This document shows, piece after piece, positions 1 through 9,194 of a DNA stretch of 64,000 nt; the stretch's first letter is position 1; each line of letters begins with the position of its first letter. The notes beneath the pieces are model-generated. The model did no database searches. It was not told the DNA's origin and saw only the letters and a list, made by a program, of their open reading frames with translations. This DNA is from Phragmitibacter sp965284365. Lineage in GTDB: Bacteria; Verrucomicrobiota; Verrucomicrobiia; Verrucomicrobiales; Verrucomicrobiaceae. The stretch lies in assembly GCA_965284365.1 (NCBI GenBank), contig OZ260079.1, forward strand, positions 1,736,001-1,800,000. The letters are read 5' to 3'. Both the position numbers and the translations under genes were made by a program.

Positions 1-1299
1 CTCGGTCCGCCGATTGATCGTTCCTCAGTTCCAGAGTTAGATGCATTGTTTGCCAGTATTCATGGAGAGGTGCTCCAACCGTGGATGGGCGTGGATCTGG
101 GCTCTGTGATGCCGCTGGATGAGGTTCGCTTACATCCTCTGCATGCTCGCCAAGGCGCGGACGTGCCCGGGTTTGCGTTTCCTTCACGCTTCCGCGTCGA
201 GGTGGCTCAAGCATCTGACTTTAGCAATGCAGTAGTGATTCATGAGGCGGACGAGGACTACCCGAACCCCGGCAACAATGCGGTGGTGATCGCCGGGACC
301 GGGCACGCAGGCCGCTATGTGCGTGTGGTGATGACAGCGCAGAGAACGAAGAGACTGGAGGCGTTTGCGCTGTCGGAGCTGGAAGTTTATTCCCAGGGCA
401 AAAAGGTGTCACAAGGTGTGCCCGGGTTGTCCTCGGGTGATCCGCGACGCGAGCAGCCCAGGCCGCTGAGTTTGCTCACGGATGGCCACACCAGCTTTGG
501 TCGGCTGCTAGAGCTGCCTCAGTGGTTGGCGCGTTGGGAGAGCCGACAAGCGCTGCAGGCACGCGTGGCCGATCTGACCTCGCATATTCATGTCCTGAAT
601 GACGAAGCTCAAAACCGGGCTGTGATCATTTTCACTACGCTCGGCTTGGGCATTGCGGGTCTGGTGGGCTTGCTTTTCTGGCGTTCGCATCGTCGTCATG
701 TGCGGGAGCGTGAAGAATTTCGCGCGCAGATCGCCCGCGACATGCATGACGAGATCGGAAGCAACCTCGCCGGAATCGCTGTCATCAGCGAAACGTCAGC
801 ATTGCAGGCAGATGCGACCGCAGAGGACTGGAGTGAGATCAATCGCATCGCCCACGAAACTACCGATGCGATGCGCGAGATGCTGTGGCTCGTAGGCGCG
901 CGGCAAGAGTCCGGCATCGACCTCATGGAGCATCTGCAGCGGGTGGCGAAACGTTTGCTGCCAAACCATGAAGTGTGCTGGAAACACCTCGCCAACGATC
1001 TGCCGGTAAGCTGGCCTATGGAGTCCCGTCGGCAAGTGTTTCTCTTCTTCAAAGAAGCCCTGACCAACATCCAACGTCATGCCAAGGGAAGCCGGGTGAA
1101 CCTTTCCGCAAGTGTGATAGCCGCCAACTTCGTGCTCATTATCCAAGACAGCGGACATGGCTTCGATCCCCAAGCTCCCGCTGGCGGCATGGGCCTCAAA
1201 AACCTCGACGAGAGAGCGAAGCAACTTGGCGGTACCTTCGCGATTCAATCCTCCGCTCAAGGCACCACACTCACACTGCAAGTACCACTCCCCGTCTGA
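1..1299 (+). CDS. Sensor histidine kinase, 5'-truncated by the window edge
   Basis: The frame is open from base 1, so the gene starts upstream. The first ~115 codons resemble a discoidin/F5-8 type C galactose-binding domain (VDLGS followed by beta-rich sequence ending SELEVYSQG), which would be extracytoplasmic. One hydrophobic segment around codons 209-224 (VIIFTTLGLGIAGLVGLLFW) is a likely membrane anchor. It is followed by a HisKA_3 dimerisation box with MHDEIGSNLAGI; the phosphoacceptor His codon is at 745-747. A HATPase_c domain follows, with FFKEALTNIQRHA (N box), DSGHGFD (G1) and GGMGLKNLDERA (G2). This is the NarX/LiaS/DegS class. The next gene is a NarL-type response regulator 37 bp downstream, its obvious partner. 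A sugar-binding sensor beside a catabolic cluster suggests glycan sensing; that is inference. Confidence 0.9.
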   Translation, partial: LGPPIDRSSVPELDALFASIHGEVLQPWMGVDLGSVMPLDEVRLHPLHARQGADVPGFAFPSRFRVEVAQASDFSNAVVIHEADEDYPNPGNNAVVIAGTGHAGRYVRVVMTAQRTKRLEAFALSELEVYSQGKKVSQGVPGLSSGDPRREQPRPLSLLTDGHTSFGRLLELPQWLARWESRQALQARVADLTSHIHVLNDEAQNRAVIIFTTLGLGIAGLVGLLFWRSHRRHVREREEFRAQIARDMHDEIGSNLAGIAVISETSALQADATAEDWSEINRIAHETTDAMREMLWLVGARQESGIDLMEHLQRVAKRLLPNHEVCWKHLANDLPVSWPMESRRQVFLFFKEALTNIQRHAKGSRVNLSASVIAANFVLIIQDSGHGFDPQAPAGGMGLKNLDERAKQLGGTFAIQSSAQGTTLTLQVPLPV

Positions 1300-1336
1300 T
1301 TGCGATATTCGTCTCCCGATCTCGTCATCCCCCACC

Positions 1337-1978
1337 ATGCCTAGCATCTGGATCATTGAAGACAACGCCACCTTTCGCCGGGGCACGGAACGTGCGCTCA
1401 CCATGAAGCCTCATGCGCATGAGGTGCGGGCGTTCATGAACTGCGAGGATGCAATCGCCGCGCTGAAGTCAGCCGCCTTGCCCGATGTGATCCTGCTTGA
1501 TGTCGGCCTGCCCGGCATGGATGGCATTGAGGGTATTGCGCATCTGAAAAGTCGTGCCCCAGCTGCCAGCATCCTCATTCTCACCGTGTTTGAGGATGAC
1601 GACAAGATCTTCCGCGCCATCTGCGCCGGTGCCTCCGGCTACCTTTTGAAATCAGAGCCTATGGCGCAGGTCATCACCGCCATCGATCAAGCCATCGCCG
1701 GCGGCTCACCGATGAACCCACGTATCGCCAGTCGCGTGCTTGCCATGTTCACGAAGCTAGCCCCCGTGAAGAAGGACTACGGCCTTGATGAGAGGGAGCA
1801 GGCGGTCTTGAAATGCATGGTCGCAGGGATGGCGCGCAAACAAATCGCCGCCGCTACAGCCCTCAATCCTCACACGGCTGACTATGTCACCCGCAGCATC
1901 TACCGCAAACTCCACGTCAACTGCGCGACCGCCGCCGTGTCGAAAGCGGTGGCAGAGAGGTTAGTAGTGGATCGGTAA
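1337..1978 (+). CDS. NarL/LuxR-type response regulator
   Basis: 213 aa. The N-terminal receiver domain starts MPSIWIIEDN; the acidic pair (ED) and the phosphoacceptor Asp in VILLDVGLPGMDG are present, as are the later T (ILTVFEDDD) and K (YLLKSE). The C-terminal helix-turn-helix starts at about residue 145 (YGLDEREQAVLKCMVAGM) and ends with the typical recognition-helix region (HTADYVTRSIYRKLHV). The frame is open further upstream, inside the kinase gene, but the ATG at 1337 begins exactly at the receiver fold, so it was chosen. It forms a two-component pair with the preceding kinase and converges with the araC-type gene, with only 13 bp between stops. Confidence 0.93.
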   Translation: MPSIWIIEDNATFRRGTERALTMKPHAHEVRAFMNCEDAIAALKSAALPDVILLDVGLPGMDGIEGIAHLKSRAPAASILILTVFEDDDKIFRAICAGASGYLLKSEPMAQVITAIDQAIAGGSPMNPRIASRVLAMFTKLAPVKKDYGLDEREQAVLKCMVAGMARKQIAAATALNPHTADYVTRSIYRKLHVNCATAAVSKAVAERLVVDR

Positions 1979-1991
1979 GCCCGCTTGGTGG

Positions 1992-2840
1992 TTATCGCCC
2001 TCGATACTCGCTCGGCCTGCTGCCGGTGACCTTCTTGAACGTGTGCGAGAAGGTGAAGAGACTCTTGTAGCCGACCTCGCGGGCGATGCTTTCCACCTTC
2101 TCATTCGTCTTCGACAGCAGATGCGCGGCCTGCTGCACGCGCAGTGCCGTAACATGCTGCGCCGGGGTTCTGCCCAGGGATTGCAAGCATAGACGGGTGA
2201 ACTGCTTGGTGCTCATCGCGGCGAGGGAGGCCAGCCGTGGCAGCGACCAGTCGGCGGCGAGGTTTTGCATCACTTGCTGCCACACGTCGCGCAGGCGGTC
2301 ATCTGTGCTCCATGGCGCGGCAAAGGTGCGGGCATAGTGTTGAATGAGATCCGCCCACATGTTCATCGCGGCGGGAGAGGCAGTGCCTGCGGCTTCCGCG
2401 TGTAATCCACAGATAGCGGCGCTCAACGGAGAGCCATCAAAGTCCGCCAGAACCGGTGCGCGGGTGTTTACCAGAGGCAGGGTGCCCTCCGGCTCCTGAT
2501 AGCGCACCCAGGCGATCCGCCACGATTTGCGCGGCATGACCTTGTAGGCATGAAAGGCATGCGGTGGCGCCAGACACGCCTGACCCTGCAGCATCGGCTG
2601 CCACTTCCCCTCCAACCACACCCGGCCCTCACCGCCAGTGCAGATCATGACAAACGTTCCACTCAGATCTGGCCTGCGCACCTCATAGGGATGAACGACT
2701 TCCGCAAGTCCCACATGTACGATGCCATGCTGCGCGAGCGAGCCGCACACAGGTGCCTCTGCCAGCCAGTCACGAGAGTCGGCAGCACTCGCCCGCACAA
2801 CTTGTTCAGTCGTCTCCGATAAGCGGATGTCCCTTTTCAT
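1992..2840 (-). CDS. AraC-family transcriptional regulator
   Basis: 282 aa from the ATG at 2840; the longer open frame (to 3335) runs antisense through the next gene and was rejected because 282 aa fits the family. The N-terminal half is cupin-like (effector binding; GTFVMICTGGEGRVWLEGKW, then PHAFHAYKV). The C-terminal half has two HTH motifs (LASLAAMSTKQFTRLCLQ and VESIAREVGYKSLFTFSHTFKKVTG followed by RPSEYR). It is divergent from the TIM-barrel gene (57 bp between starts), so it probably regulates that operon. A 19-bp motif overlapping its own first codons recurs upstream of the ThuA-cupin gene (see 2818 and 14565), which could mean autoregulation. Confidence 0.9.
   Translation of the reverse strand: MKRDIRLSETTEQVVRASAADSRDWLAEAPVCGSLAQHGIVHVGLAEVVHPYEVRRPDLSGTFVMICTGGEGRVWLEGKWQPMLQGQACLAPPHAFHAYKVMPRKSWRIAWVRYQEPEGTLPLVNTRAPVLADFDGSPLSAAICGLHAEAAGTASPAAMNMWADLIQHYARTFAAPWSTDDRLRDVWQQVMQNLAADWSLPRLASLAAMSTKQFTRLCLQSLGRTPAQHVTALRVQQAAHLLSKTNEKVESIAREVGYKSLFTFSHTFKKVTGSRPSEYRGR
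2818..2836. promoter_or_regulatory. Candidate operator at araC-type start
   Basis: GATAAGCGGATGTCCCTTT here matches GATAAACGGATGTCCGTTT at 14565-14583 in 17 of 19 positions. This copy lies just inside the start of the divergent AraC-type gene (codons 2-8 on the minus strand), so it also encodes protein and is a less perfect dyad. The match to a non-coding copy 11.7 kb away in the same functional cluster suggests a binding site, probably for this regulator. Binding is inferred. Confidence 0.4.
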
Positions 2841-2897
2841 GGTTCGATGCTGATTCAAGCGGCGAATGGAAACCCGTAGCCTCGTGATCGCATCAAC

Positions 2898-3746
2898 ATG
2901 ACTACCGACGCCCCATCTCCTCGCACCGCTATCCTGCAACGCCTTCATGACAAAGTAAAACGCGGCCTGCCCATCATCGGTGCGGGAGCCGGCACGGGAC
3001 TCTCGGCCAAGTGCGAGGAAGGAGGTGGTGTGGATCTCATCGTCATTTACAACTCCGGGCGCTTCCGCATGGCCGGGCGTGGTTCGTTGGCGGGGCTGCT
3101 GGCGTATGGGAATGCAAATGAGATCGTCAAGGACATGGCGAAGGAAGTCCTGACCGCAGTGACGCACACACCGGTACTTGCGGGTGTAAATGGCACCGAT
3201 CCGTTTCTGTTGCGTGCTCATTTCCTGCGCGAGTTGAAGGCGCTCGGGTTCGCAGGCATTCAGAACTTCCCAACGGTTGGCCTTATCGACGGCACCTTTC
3301 GCGCGAACCTCGAAGAGACGGGAATGAGTTATCAACTCGAAGTCGAAACCATCGCCGCAGCTCGTGAACTAGACCTGCTTACCACGCCGTACGTTTTTAA
3401 CACGGATGAAGCCAAACGCATGACCGAAGCCGGTGCGGACATCATCGTGGCCCACATGGGCCTGACCACCGGGGGAGCTATCGGCGCGGAGACGGCGAAG
3501 ACGCTCAATGACTGCGTGCGCGAGGTGCACGCCATCGCCGACATCGCAAAGTCTATCCGCCCCGAAGTGCTTGTGCTCTGTCACGGCGGCCCCATCGCCA
3601 CTCCGCCGGATGCGCAATACATTCTTGATCGTTGTGAAGGTGTGGACGGTTTCTACGGCGCGAGTTCGATGGAGCGTCTGCCAACCGAGAAGGCGCTCAC
3701 CGCTGAGGTGAAGCAGTTCGCAGCGCTACGGTTGCCGCAAAGCTGA
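2898..3746 (+). CDS. Phosphoenolpyruvate hydrolase-family (TIM-barrel) protein
   Basis: 282 aa matching the PEP_hydrolase/TIM-barrel signal-transduction family (PF09370 type), with GLPIIGAGAGTGLSAKCEE near the N-terminus, GGVDLIVIYNSGRFRMAGRGS, GVNGTDPF, NFPTVGLIDGTFR, VAHMGLTTGGAIG and LCHGGPIATP. In plant Tm-1 and fungal homologues this barrel is fused to a UPF0261 domain; here the UPF0261 protein is a separate gene at 7980-9194. The exact reaction is not established for bacterial members. No signal peptide, so cytoplasmic. First gene of the plus-strand cluster, divergent from the AraC regulator; 102 bp separate it from the next start. Confidence 0.85.
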   Translation: MTTDAPSPRTAILQRLHDKVKRGLPIIGAGAGTGLSAKCEEGGGVDLIVIYNSGRFRMAGRGSLAGLLAYGNANEIVKDMAKEVLTAVTHTPVLAGVNGTDPFLLRAHFLRELKALGFAGIQNFPTVGLIDGTFRANLEETGMSYQLEVETIAAARELDLLTTPYVFNTDEAKRMTEAGADIIVAHMGLTTGGAIGAETAKTLNDCVREVHAIADIAKSIRPEVLVLCHGGPIATPPDAQYILDRCEGVDGFYGASSMERLPTEKALTAEVKQFAALRLPQS

Positions 3747-3848
3747 CCCGGTGAACGCGGTGTCAGGATCGACATCCGCCGTATCCACCGGCTTCCGCTA
3801 CGGGTCGATTTGCCGCTACTCACCCACGAAACACAATCCGCCAGCAAA

Positions 3849-6800
3849 ATGAAATTCTTGCTTCTCCCTTTCCTCATCGTCGTCGCCTCCACCGCGCACG
3901 CCATCGAGCCGTGGGCAGACAAAAATCTGCCGGTGCGGGCGGGTCTCGCGCTGTGGTTGGACGCAAGCGCGGAACCGGCAGCGGCACGGGCGGGTGGCGC
4001 AAAGTTCGAAAAGGACGAGGTGCCGCCTGGCCTCTGGCACGACGGCTCCGGGAACAAGCGCGATGCGCGGCAGGAAACGGCGGAAGCGCGGCCGCGGTTC
4101 GGGACGGTCTGGCCGTCGCGACTATTTTCGTTTGATGGAAAGCGGCAGCACTTCGTGGTCGAGGCGGATGGGCTGGCGCTGCAGGAAGCGACGGTGCTGG
4201 TGTTTACGCGGGCTAGGTCGAATGCGGGCGGGTATCGCGGGCTCATCGCCGCAAGCAAGACGTGGGCGAATGACTATGTGAGCGGATTCAATCTCGACCT
4301 TGGCAGCAAAGCGTCCGATGGCGACCTCACAGCGCTTAACTTGGAAGGCGCGGGCTTTCGCGGTGAGCGGAATCTTTTGCGCGACAGCGTGCCGTTCGGA
4401 AAGACGTTCAGCGCGGCGGCGGTCATCGGTGCGAAGCACGTCGCTCTCTTCCTCAATGGCAAAGCGCAGGGCACCCGCCCGCGCACGCCAGGGGCGGCGC
4501 TGGCGCTGGACGGTCTATTCATCGGTGCGCGCAGCTACGACAACGCGGGCGGTGTGCCGACGGCGCGCGGCTTTTTCCCAGGCGATGTATTTGAAGTGCT
4601 CGTCTATGACCGTGCCCTTGCAGACGCGGAGGTCAAGCGCGTGGCGACGTATCTCGAGACCAAGTATGCAAGTGTCGTCTTCGTGGCGGCGCAGACCGCA
4701 CCCCAGTCGGCGGGCAGCGTGTCACTTGTTGCGGTAAAAAGTCCGCCTGTAATCCAGCCCCTCGTGCCAGGCTTTACGACTCGCAAGCTGCCGGTTGAGC
4801 TGAGCAACATCAACTTCCTTCGCTATCGCGCGGACGGGCGTCTCTATGCGGGCGCTTATGACGGGAAAATCTGGCTGTTGCGTGACACGGATAACGATGG
4901 CCTCGAAGACAAGACGGACCTCTTCTACGTCAGTGATGAGCTCAAAGCGATTATGGGCATGGCCCTTACGCCGCCGGGTTATGCGCACGGCGAGGGCGTC
5001 TTCGTGGCAACGCGCGGGCGCATCCTGCTCATCATGGACAAGGATCAGGATGGCAAGGGCGATGAAGTGATCACGGTTGCCAGCGGCTGGACTCCGGCCA
5101 AGGTGACTACCCAGGGGGTCTCTGACGCACTGGGTGTGGCGGTGGCGGCGGATGGACGGGTTTTTTTCACGCTTGGTACGAGCGATTTCACCAGCGCTTA
5201 CCTGCTCGATGCCGCTACGGGACGCGCTGCCGTGCTGGTCGATGGCGAACGAGGTTCGGTGCAGGAAGTGTCCGCCGATTTCCAGACGAGAACGACCTAT
5301 GCCAATGGGCTGCGCTTCAACTTCGGGCTCGCCTTCAATCGCGTTGGCGACCTTTTCGCGACCGAGCAGGAAGGCGCGACGTGGCTTGCGAATGGGAATC
5401 CCTTTGACGAGCTGCTGCACATCCAGCCGAAGCGCTACTACGGCTTTCCGCCGCGTCATCCGCAGCACCTGCCCGGCGTGATCGACGAACCCAGCACCTT
5501 CGACTATGGCCCGCAGCACCAGAGCACGGTTGGGTTGTGTTTCGATGAACCTGTCGTGGAAGGAGGAGCGATCTTTGGCCCCGCGTGGTGGCGCGGCGAT
5601 GCTCTCGTGGCGGCGATGTCGCGCGGGAAAATCTATCGCACGAAACTGGTCAAAACGGACGAGGGTTATGTGGCGAAGAACGAGACCTTCGCGCAATTCC
5701 AGCGCATCAACATCGATCAGGCGATCTCGCCGCGCGGCGCACTTACCGTCGCGTTGCACAGCGGCGCGCCCGATTGGGGCACGGGTCCGACAGGGGCAGG
5801 CGAACTCTGGAAAATCGCGCCCATCGCGAAAGCGGTGCCCCAGCCTGTCATCGCCTACAGCGCATCGCCCACGGAGCTGAGTGTCACATTTGATCAACCT
5901 CTCGCTGCGGAAACGCTAGGTGCGATGCAGGGAAAAGTGAGCGTCATACAAGGTCGCTATGTGCAGGCAGGCGACCGCTTTGAGTCGATGCGGCCCGGTT
6001 ATCAAGTCGTGAAAAATCAGCTCAATGCAGCTCGGTATCCCGTGGCCGTGCAAAAGCTCGCGCTGAGCGTGGACGCTCACACACTCCTTATCACAACGCC
6101 CACGCGCAGCGCTGCGGTGAATTACGGCATCACCATCGCCGCTGATGTTTTCCACACTCACATGGATGGTCCGTATGCCGGACAGATTGATCTTCAAGCC
6201 GACCTCACCGGCGTGGAAGTCACGCTGGATGATGGATCAAACCATTGGCTGCCGCATCCCGACTTCGCTGTGTCGCGCCAGTTTTTCCCGCAGTCACCTG
6301 TGTGGACGAAGCTCGAACAAACGAGCGCGATCACGCTTAAAGGTCAGCTCGACCTCGGACTTATGCTCTACCCCGCGGTGCAGGAAGGGTCGAAGCTCGA
6401 TTGGGACTATCCTGATGAAAAAGTCACTGTTGTCGTCACATCGACACGCCCATTCAAGTTGGCTCTAGGGAAAGATGCCATCAGCTCGAAGGCCGTCGCG
6501 GACCGGGAAGAAGCCGAAGCGCAAGTTTCCACCAAGGCCGGCACTTGGTTACCCTTCGCCATCGCGTTCGACTCAGGCCGCGGCGACCCCGCCTTGAGCG
6601 TGACTTGGTCCACCGACCGCAGCACTACACCACGGCCCTTCCCGCTGCGTCGGGTTCTTGTTCCCTATGCGCAGCAGCAGGAAGCGCCCGCGATGCCTCA
6701 CAACGAAGACCTGCCACAACTCGCCAACGCCAAGTGGGACAATGGTAAGGTGCACTTTCAAAACCTCTGCGCCGTTTGTCACTCCATGCAGGGCGCCGGC

Positions 6801-7964
6801 AGCAAGGTCGGTCCCGACCTCACGAACCTCATCTACCGCGACTACGACAGCGTGCTGCGCGACATCCGCGAGCCCAACGCTGCCATCAATCCGGAGCATG
6901 TCGCCTACACCGTCACAAAGAAGGACGGTAGCGAACTTACTGCCGTGCTCAGCGGCGAAAACGACGGACGCGTTTCGCTCGCCCTGCCCGTCGGACAAAC
7001 CCTCGAGATCCCGAGAAGTGAAATCGCCTCGATGAAGCAACTCGCCATTTCGCTCATGCCTGCTGGCCTCGACCGGGCGCTCACCTCCGAACAACTGCGC
7101 GACCTCATGGCCTACCTGCTACTCCCACCGTTTGAGCCCGCTCCGCTCGTCATTCCGGGGGCACCAGCGCCGCGCCAACTCAGCGAGGTGAAGACCATCC
7201 TCGGCGATAAACTCACTCCATCCCTCGCAGAAAACACCAAGCCGCTGCGCATCGTCCTCTGCGCTTCCGAGAAAGATAAAGGCCACGCCAAGCCAGGCTA
7301 TCACGACTACCCGCTCTGGCGGAGCCGCTGGACAAGACTACTCGGTATGGCGCCAGGCATCACCGTCGAGCAAGCCAATGACTGGCCCACTGCCGAGCAA
7401 TGGCGCACCGCTGATGTGATTGCCATCAACTCGCACAACCCGGCGTGGTCATCGCCCAGCGACGACGCCGAATTGCAAGTACGCTCTGCGGAAATCGACG
7501 CCTTCCTCGCGCGCGGCGGTGGCTTTGTGTCAATCCATTGGTCAGTCAATGCCGGTGCCAGTGTTGGCGCCCTCGCTCAACGTCTCGGCCTCGCTTGGGG
7601 CAAAGGCGCAAAGTATCGTCATGGAGCCAATGACTGGGTTCTCGACAAAACGCATCCGCTCGCTGCTGGCTTTGACGCCTTCCAAATCCCCGACGAAAGC
7701 TACTGGCACCTCACGGGGGATCTTGTCGCCGCAAAGGCCAGCGTGCTTGCCACCAGCCTCGAAGAAAACGCCCACACGCCACAAATGTGGACCCGCGAAG
7801 TCGGCCCCGGCCGTGTCTTCGTCAGCATCCCCGGCCACTTCACGTGGACGCACGACGACCCGCTTTACCGCATCCTCATTCTGCGCGGCATGATGTGGAG
7901 TGCCAGGCAACCCATCGACCGCCTCGCACCGCTCAGCGTCATCGGAGCACGCGTGGAAAACTGA
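3849..7964 (+). CDS. Secreted multidomain protein: LamG, PVC-type propeller dehydrogenase, cytochrome c, ThuA
   Basis: 1371 aa from the ATG at 3849, which begins a clean signal peptide (MKFLLLPFLIVVASTAHA); the frame extends 13 codons further up without one. Domains in order: LamG-like beta-sandwich (~25-275, LALWLDAS); a beta-propeller of the PVC membrane-bound dehydrogenase family (~300-665, with DNDG-type repeats, RHPQHLPGVIDEPS and FGPAWWRGDAL); a beta-rich linker; a cytochrome c domain with CAVCH at 974-978 and the conserved GPDLTNLIYRDYDSVLRDI; and a ThuA-like domain (~1130-1360, with GGGFVSIHWSV and GPGRVFVSIPGHFTWT). The propeller-cytochrome part is paralogous to the gene at 11830. 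Likely periplasmic sugar oxidation with electron transfer to the heme; the ThuA part may act on keto-sugar products. Substrate unknown. Confidence 0.85.
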   Translation: MKFLLLPFLIVVASTAHAIEPWADKNLPVRAGLALWLDASAEPAAARAGGAKFEKDEVPPGLWHDGSGNKRDARQETAEARPRFGTVWPSRLFSFDGKRQHFVVEADGLALQEATVLVFTRARSNAGGYRGLIAASKTWANDYVSGFNLDLGSKASDGDLTALNLEGAGFRGERNLLRDSVPFGKTFSAAAVIGAKHVALFLNGKAQGTRPRTPGAALALDGLFIGARSYDNAGGVPTARGFFPGDVFEVLVYDRALADAEVKRVATYLETKYASVVFVAAQTAPQSAGSVSLVAVKSPPVIQPLVPGFTTRKLPVELSNINFLRYRADGRLYAGAYDGKIWLLRDTDNDGLEDKTDLFYVSDELKAIMGMALTPPGYAHGEGVFVATRGRILLIMDKDQDGKGDEVITVASGWTPAKVTTQGVSDALGVAVAADGRVFFTLGTSDFTSAYLLDAATGRAAVLVDGERGSVQEVSADFQTRTTYANGLRFNFGLAFNRVGDLFATEQEGATWLANGNPFDELLHIQPKRYYGFPPRHPQHLPGVIDEPSTFDYGPQHQSTVGLCFDEPVVEGGAIFGPAWWRGDALVAAMSRGKIYRTKLVKTDEGYVAKNETFAQFQRINIDQAISPRGALTVALHSGAPDWGTGPTGAGELWKIAPIAKAVPQPVIAYSASPTELSVTFDQPLAAETLGAMQGKVSVIQGRYVQAGDRFESMRPGYQVVKNQLNAARYPVAVQKLALSVDAHTLLITTPTRSAAVNYGITIAADVFHTHMDGPYAGQIDLQADLTGVEVTLDDGSNHWLPHPDFAVSRQFFPQSPVWTKLEQTSAITLKGQLDLGLMLYPAVQEGSKLDWDYPDEKVTVVVTSTRPFKLALGKDAISSKAVADREEAEAQVSTKAGTWLPFAIAFDSGRGDPALSVTWSTDRSTTPRPFPLRRVLVPYAQQQEAPAMPHNEDLPQLANAKWDNGKVHFQNLCAVCHSMQGAGSKVGPDLTNLIYRDYDSVLRDIREPNAAINPEHVAYTVTKKDGSELTAVLSGENDGRVSLALPVGQTLEIPRSEIASMKQLAISLMPAGLDRALTSEQLRDLMAYLLLPPFEPAPLVIPGAPAPRQLSEVKTILGDKLTPSLAENTKPLRIVLCASEKDKGHAKPGYHDYPLWRSRWTRLLGMAPGITVEQANDWPTAEQWRTADVIAINSHNPAWSSPSDDAELQVRSAEIDAFLARGGGFVSIHWSVNAGASVGALAQRLGLAWGKGAKYRHGANDWVLDKTHPLAAGFDAFQIPDESYWHLTGDLVAAKASVLATSLEENAHTPQMWTREVGPGRVFVSIPGHFTWTHDDPLYRILILRGMMWSARQPIDRLAPLSVIGARVEN

Positions 7965-7979
7965 ACTTCACCCAAATCT

Positions 7980-9194
7980 ATGTCTACCATCGCCGTCCTC
8001 GGAACCTTCGATACCAAAGGCACGGAGCATCGCTTCGTCGCCGAGCAAATCATCCAGAGCGGACATCGTGCATTGCTCATTGATGTTGGTGGACATGGGG
8101 AACCTCAGATCGAAGCGGACATCACTTGTGATGAAGTCGCCGCCATAGCAGGCATTGATCTCACTGCGTTGCGGGCTCAGAACGACCGTGGCGCGATGGT
8201 AGAGGCGATGTCGATGGCTGCTCCAGCGATGCTCACCAAACTGGCAGCAGAAGATCGCATTCGCGGCATCATTTCCCTAGGCGGCACGGGAGGAACGGCC
8301 ATCGGCACGGCGGCTATGCGCGCTCTGCCGCTCGGTTTTCCGAAGGTCATGGTGTCCACCGTCGCTGCCGGCAATGTCGCCCCCTATCTTGGAGTGAAGG
8401 ACGTCATCATGTTCCCGAGCATCGTAGATGTCGCTGGGCTAAATCGCTTTTCCCGGGCCGTCTTTGCACGCGCCGCTGCCACGGTTTGTGCGATCGCTGC
8501 TGCGAATGATTCGATGCCGGTCAAAACCGATGCACGTCCGCTCATCGTCGCCTCCATGTTCGGTAACACTACGCAATGCGTCGAGCACGCGCGGAAGTTG
8601 CTGGAGGCGGAAGGTTATGAAGTGCTCGTCTTCCACGCCACCGGCACGGGCGGTCGCACGATGGAATCTCTCATCGAAAGCGGGCTCGTCGCAGGTGTGC
8701 TCGACATCACCACCACCGAGTGGGCTGATAAACTCGCGGGAGGTGTCTTTTCCGCCGGTCCCACGCGCCTCGAAGCCGCTGCACGACATGGTGTCCCCGC
8801 CGTCGTGACGCCTGGCTGCCTTGATATGGTGAACTTCGGTGCGCCGGAAAGCGTCCCTGCGAAGTTCTCTGGTCGCACGTTCTACCAGCACAATCCGCAA
8901 GTCACCCTTATGCGCACCACGCCAGCCGAGTGCGCCGAGCTAGGCCGAATCCTCGCGGAAAAAGTGAACCTCTCCACTGGGCCCGTCGCCGTCCTGCTGC
9001 CGAAGAAAGCCATCAGCATCATCAGCGCCGAAGGCCAGCCCTTCCACGATCCAGAGGCGGACGCGAGTCTTTTCGACGCCATCAAGCGCCACCTGCGCAG
9101 CGACATCCCGCTCCTCGAACTCGACTGCGTGATTAACGACGCGGCCTTCGCCGAAGCGTGCGCGCACAACCTGATTTCCCTTATTCGCGCATGA
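7980..9194 (+). CDS. Tm-1-like ATP-binding (UPF0261) protein
   Basis: 404 aa, full length for UPF0261 (PF06792): starts STIAVLGTFDTKGTEH, contains IISLGGTGGTAIGTAAMRALP, PKVMVSTVAAGNV, ASMFGNTTQCVEHAR, GVLDITTTEWAD and TPGCLDMVNFG. No signal peptide; cytoplasmic. It lies 15 bp after the large propeller gene, and its stop overlaps the next start (ATGA at 9191-9194), indicating translational coupling. In tomato Tm-1 this domain is followed by the TIM barrel encoded here at 2898, so both halves of Tm-1 are present as separate genes in one cluster. The metabolic function in bacteria is not known to me. Confidence 0.88.
   Translation: MSTIAVLGTFDTKGTEHRFVAEQIIQSGHRALLIDVGGHGEPQIEADITCDEVAAIAGIDLTALRAQNDRGAMVEAMSMAAPAMLTKLAAEDRIRGIISLGGTGGTAIGTAAMRALPLGFPKVMVSTVAAGNVAPYLGVKDVIMFPSIVDVAGLNRFSRAVFARAAATVCAIAAANDSMPVKTDARPLIVASMFGNTTQCVEHARKLLEAEGYEVLVFHATGTGGRTMESLIESGLVAGVLDITTTEWADKLAGGVFSAGPTRLEAAARHGVPAVVTPGCLDMVNFGAPESVPAKFSGRTFYQHNPQVTLMRTTPAECAELGRILAEKVNLSTGPVAVLLPKKAISIISAEGQPFHDPEADASLFDAIKRHLRSDIPLLELDCVINDAAFAEACAHNLISLIRA

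Noticed and set aside
4722..5897. 391-codon minus-strand frame inside the 1371-aa gene
   Set aside because: Antisense shadow of a well-supported propeller domain; Arg/His-rich translation without family features.
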